Assembly: GCF_905220565.1 (NCBI RefSeq)
Contig: NC_059402.1
Coordinates: 2,109,501-2,173,500, forward strand
Origin: Melitaea cinxia
Taxonomy: Eukaryota; Arthropoda; Insecta; Lepidoptera; Nymphalidae
Reading direction: 5' to 3'
DNA: 64,000 bases
The DNA itself is not shown here. More notes on this DNA, generated by a model, which was not told where the DNA came from, searched no databases, and saw nothing but the letters and a program-made list of their open reading frames with translations. The first letter of the stretch is position 1.

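Overview
The window looks like a piece of a lepidopteran (moth or butterfly) nuclear genome. It is AT-rich and intron-rich. It is crowded with repeat families that I recognise as typical of Lepidoptera: tRNA-headed SINEs, LINE 3' ends with GATGATGA-type tails, Helitron-like ends finishing in CTAG, and a very common repeat bounded by AACCGACTTC and GAAGTCGGTT. The species cannot be read from the sequence.

Two host genes are supported. (1) The kinase suppressor of Ras gene (ksr) on the + strand starts at 22321 and runs off the right edge. I rebuilt it as 13 coding exons with consistent splice phases: an N-terminal CA1-like region, a Ser/Pro/Lys-rich linker, an atypical C1 zinc finger split between exons 7 and 8, a low-complexity Ser/Thr/His/Pro segment, and the first 16 codons leading into the kinase domain. 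(2) Head-to-head with it, 460 bp away on the - strand, is the 5' end of a secreted or membrane immunoglobulin-domain protein (signal-peptide exon plus first Ig exon). Its remaining exons were not found in the 21.5 kb to its left.

Layout: 1-21.5 kb is gene-poor and holds short repeats, SINEs, foldback elements, tandem repeats and one tRNA-like sequence; if the Ig gene continues leftwards, this is its intron. 21.5-31.3 kb holds the divergent promoter and ksr exons 1-7, with an RTE-like LINE inserted just after the exon 4 splice donor. 31.3-53.2 kb is a single ksr intron of about 21.9 kb made mostly of mobile elements: an antisense CR1/Jockey-type LINE split by an apparently intact sense R1-type LINE, a Tc1/mariner-type element with 641-bp inverted repeats, an apparently recent BEL/Pao LTR retrotransposon, and a second decayed antisense LINE. 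53.2-64 kb holds ksr exons 8-13 separated by satellites, Helitron-like repeats and SINEs.

The most striking feature is at 58171-59579. The ksr exon just upstream of the kinase domain is present ten times in tandem, each copy with its own acceptor and donor. Copy 1 (95 bp) has the phase the gene needs. Copies 2-10 (93 bp, 146-bp period, 53-bp mini-introns) all lack the same two bases. That loss turns a phase 1-0 exon into a symmetric phase 0-0 exon, so any number of copies could be added after copy 1 without breaking the frame. This could make a variable-length repeat next to the kinase domain, or it could be an intronic minisatellite or assembly effect.
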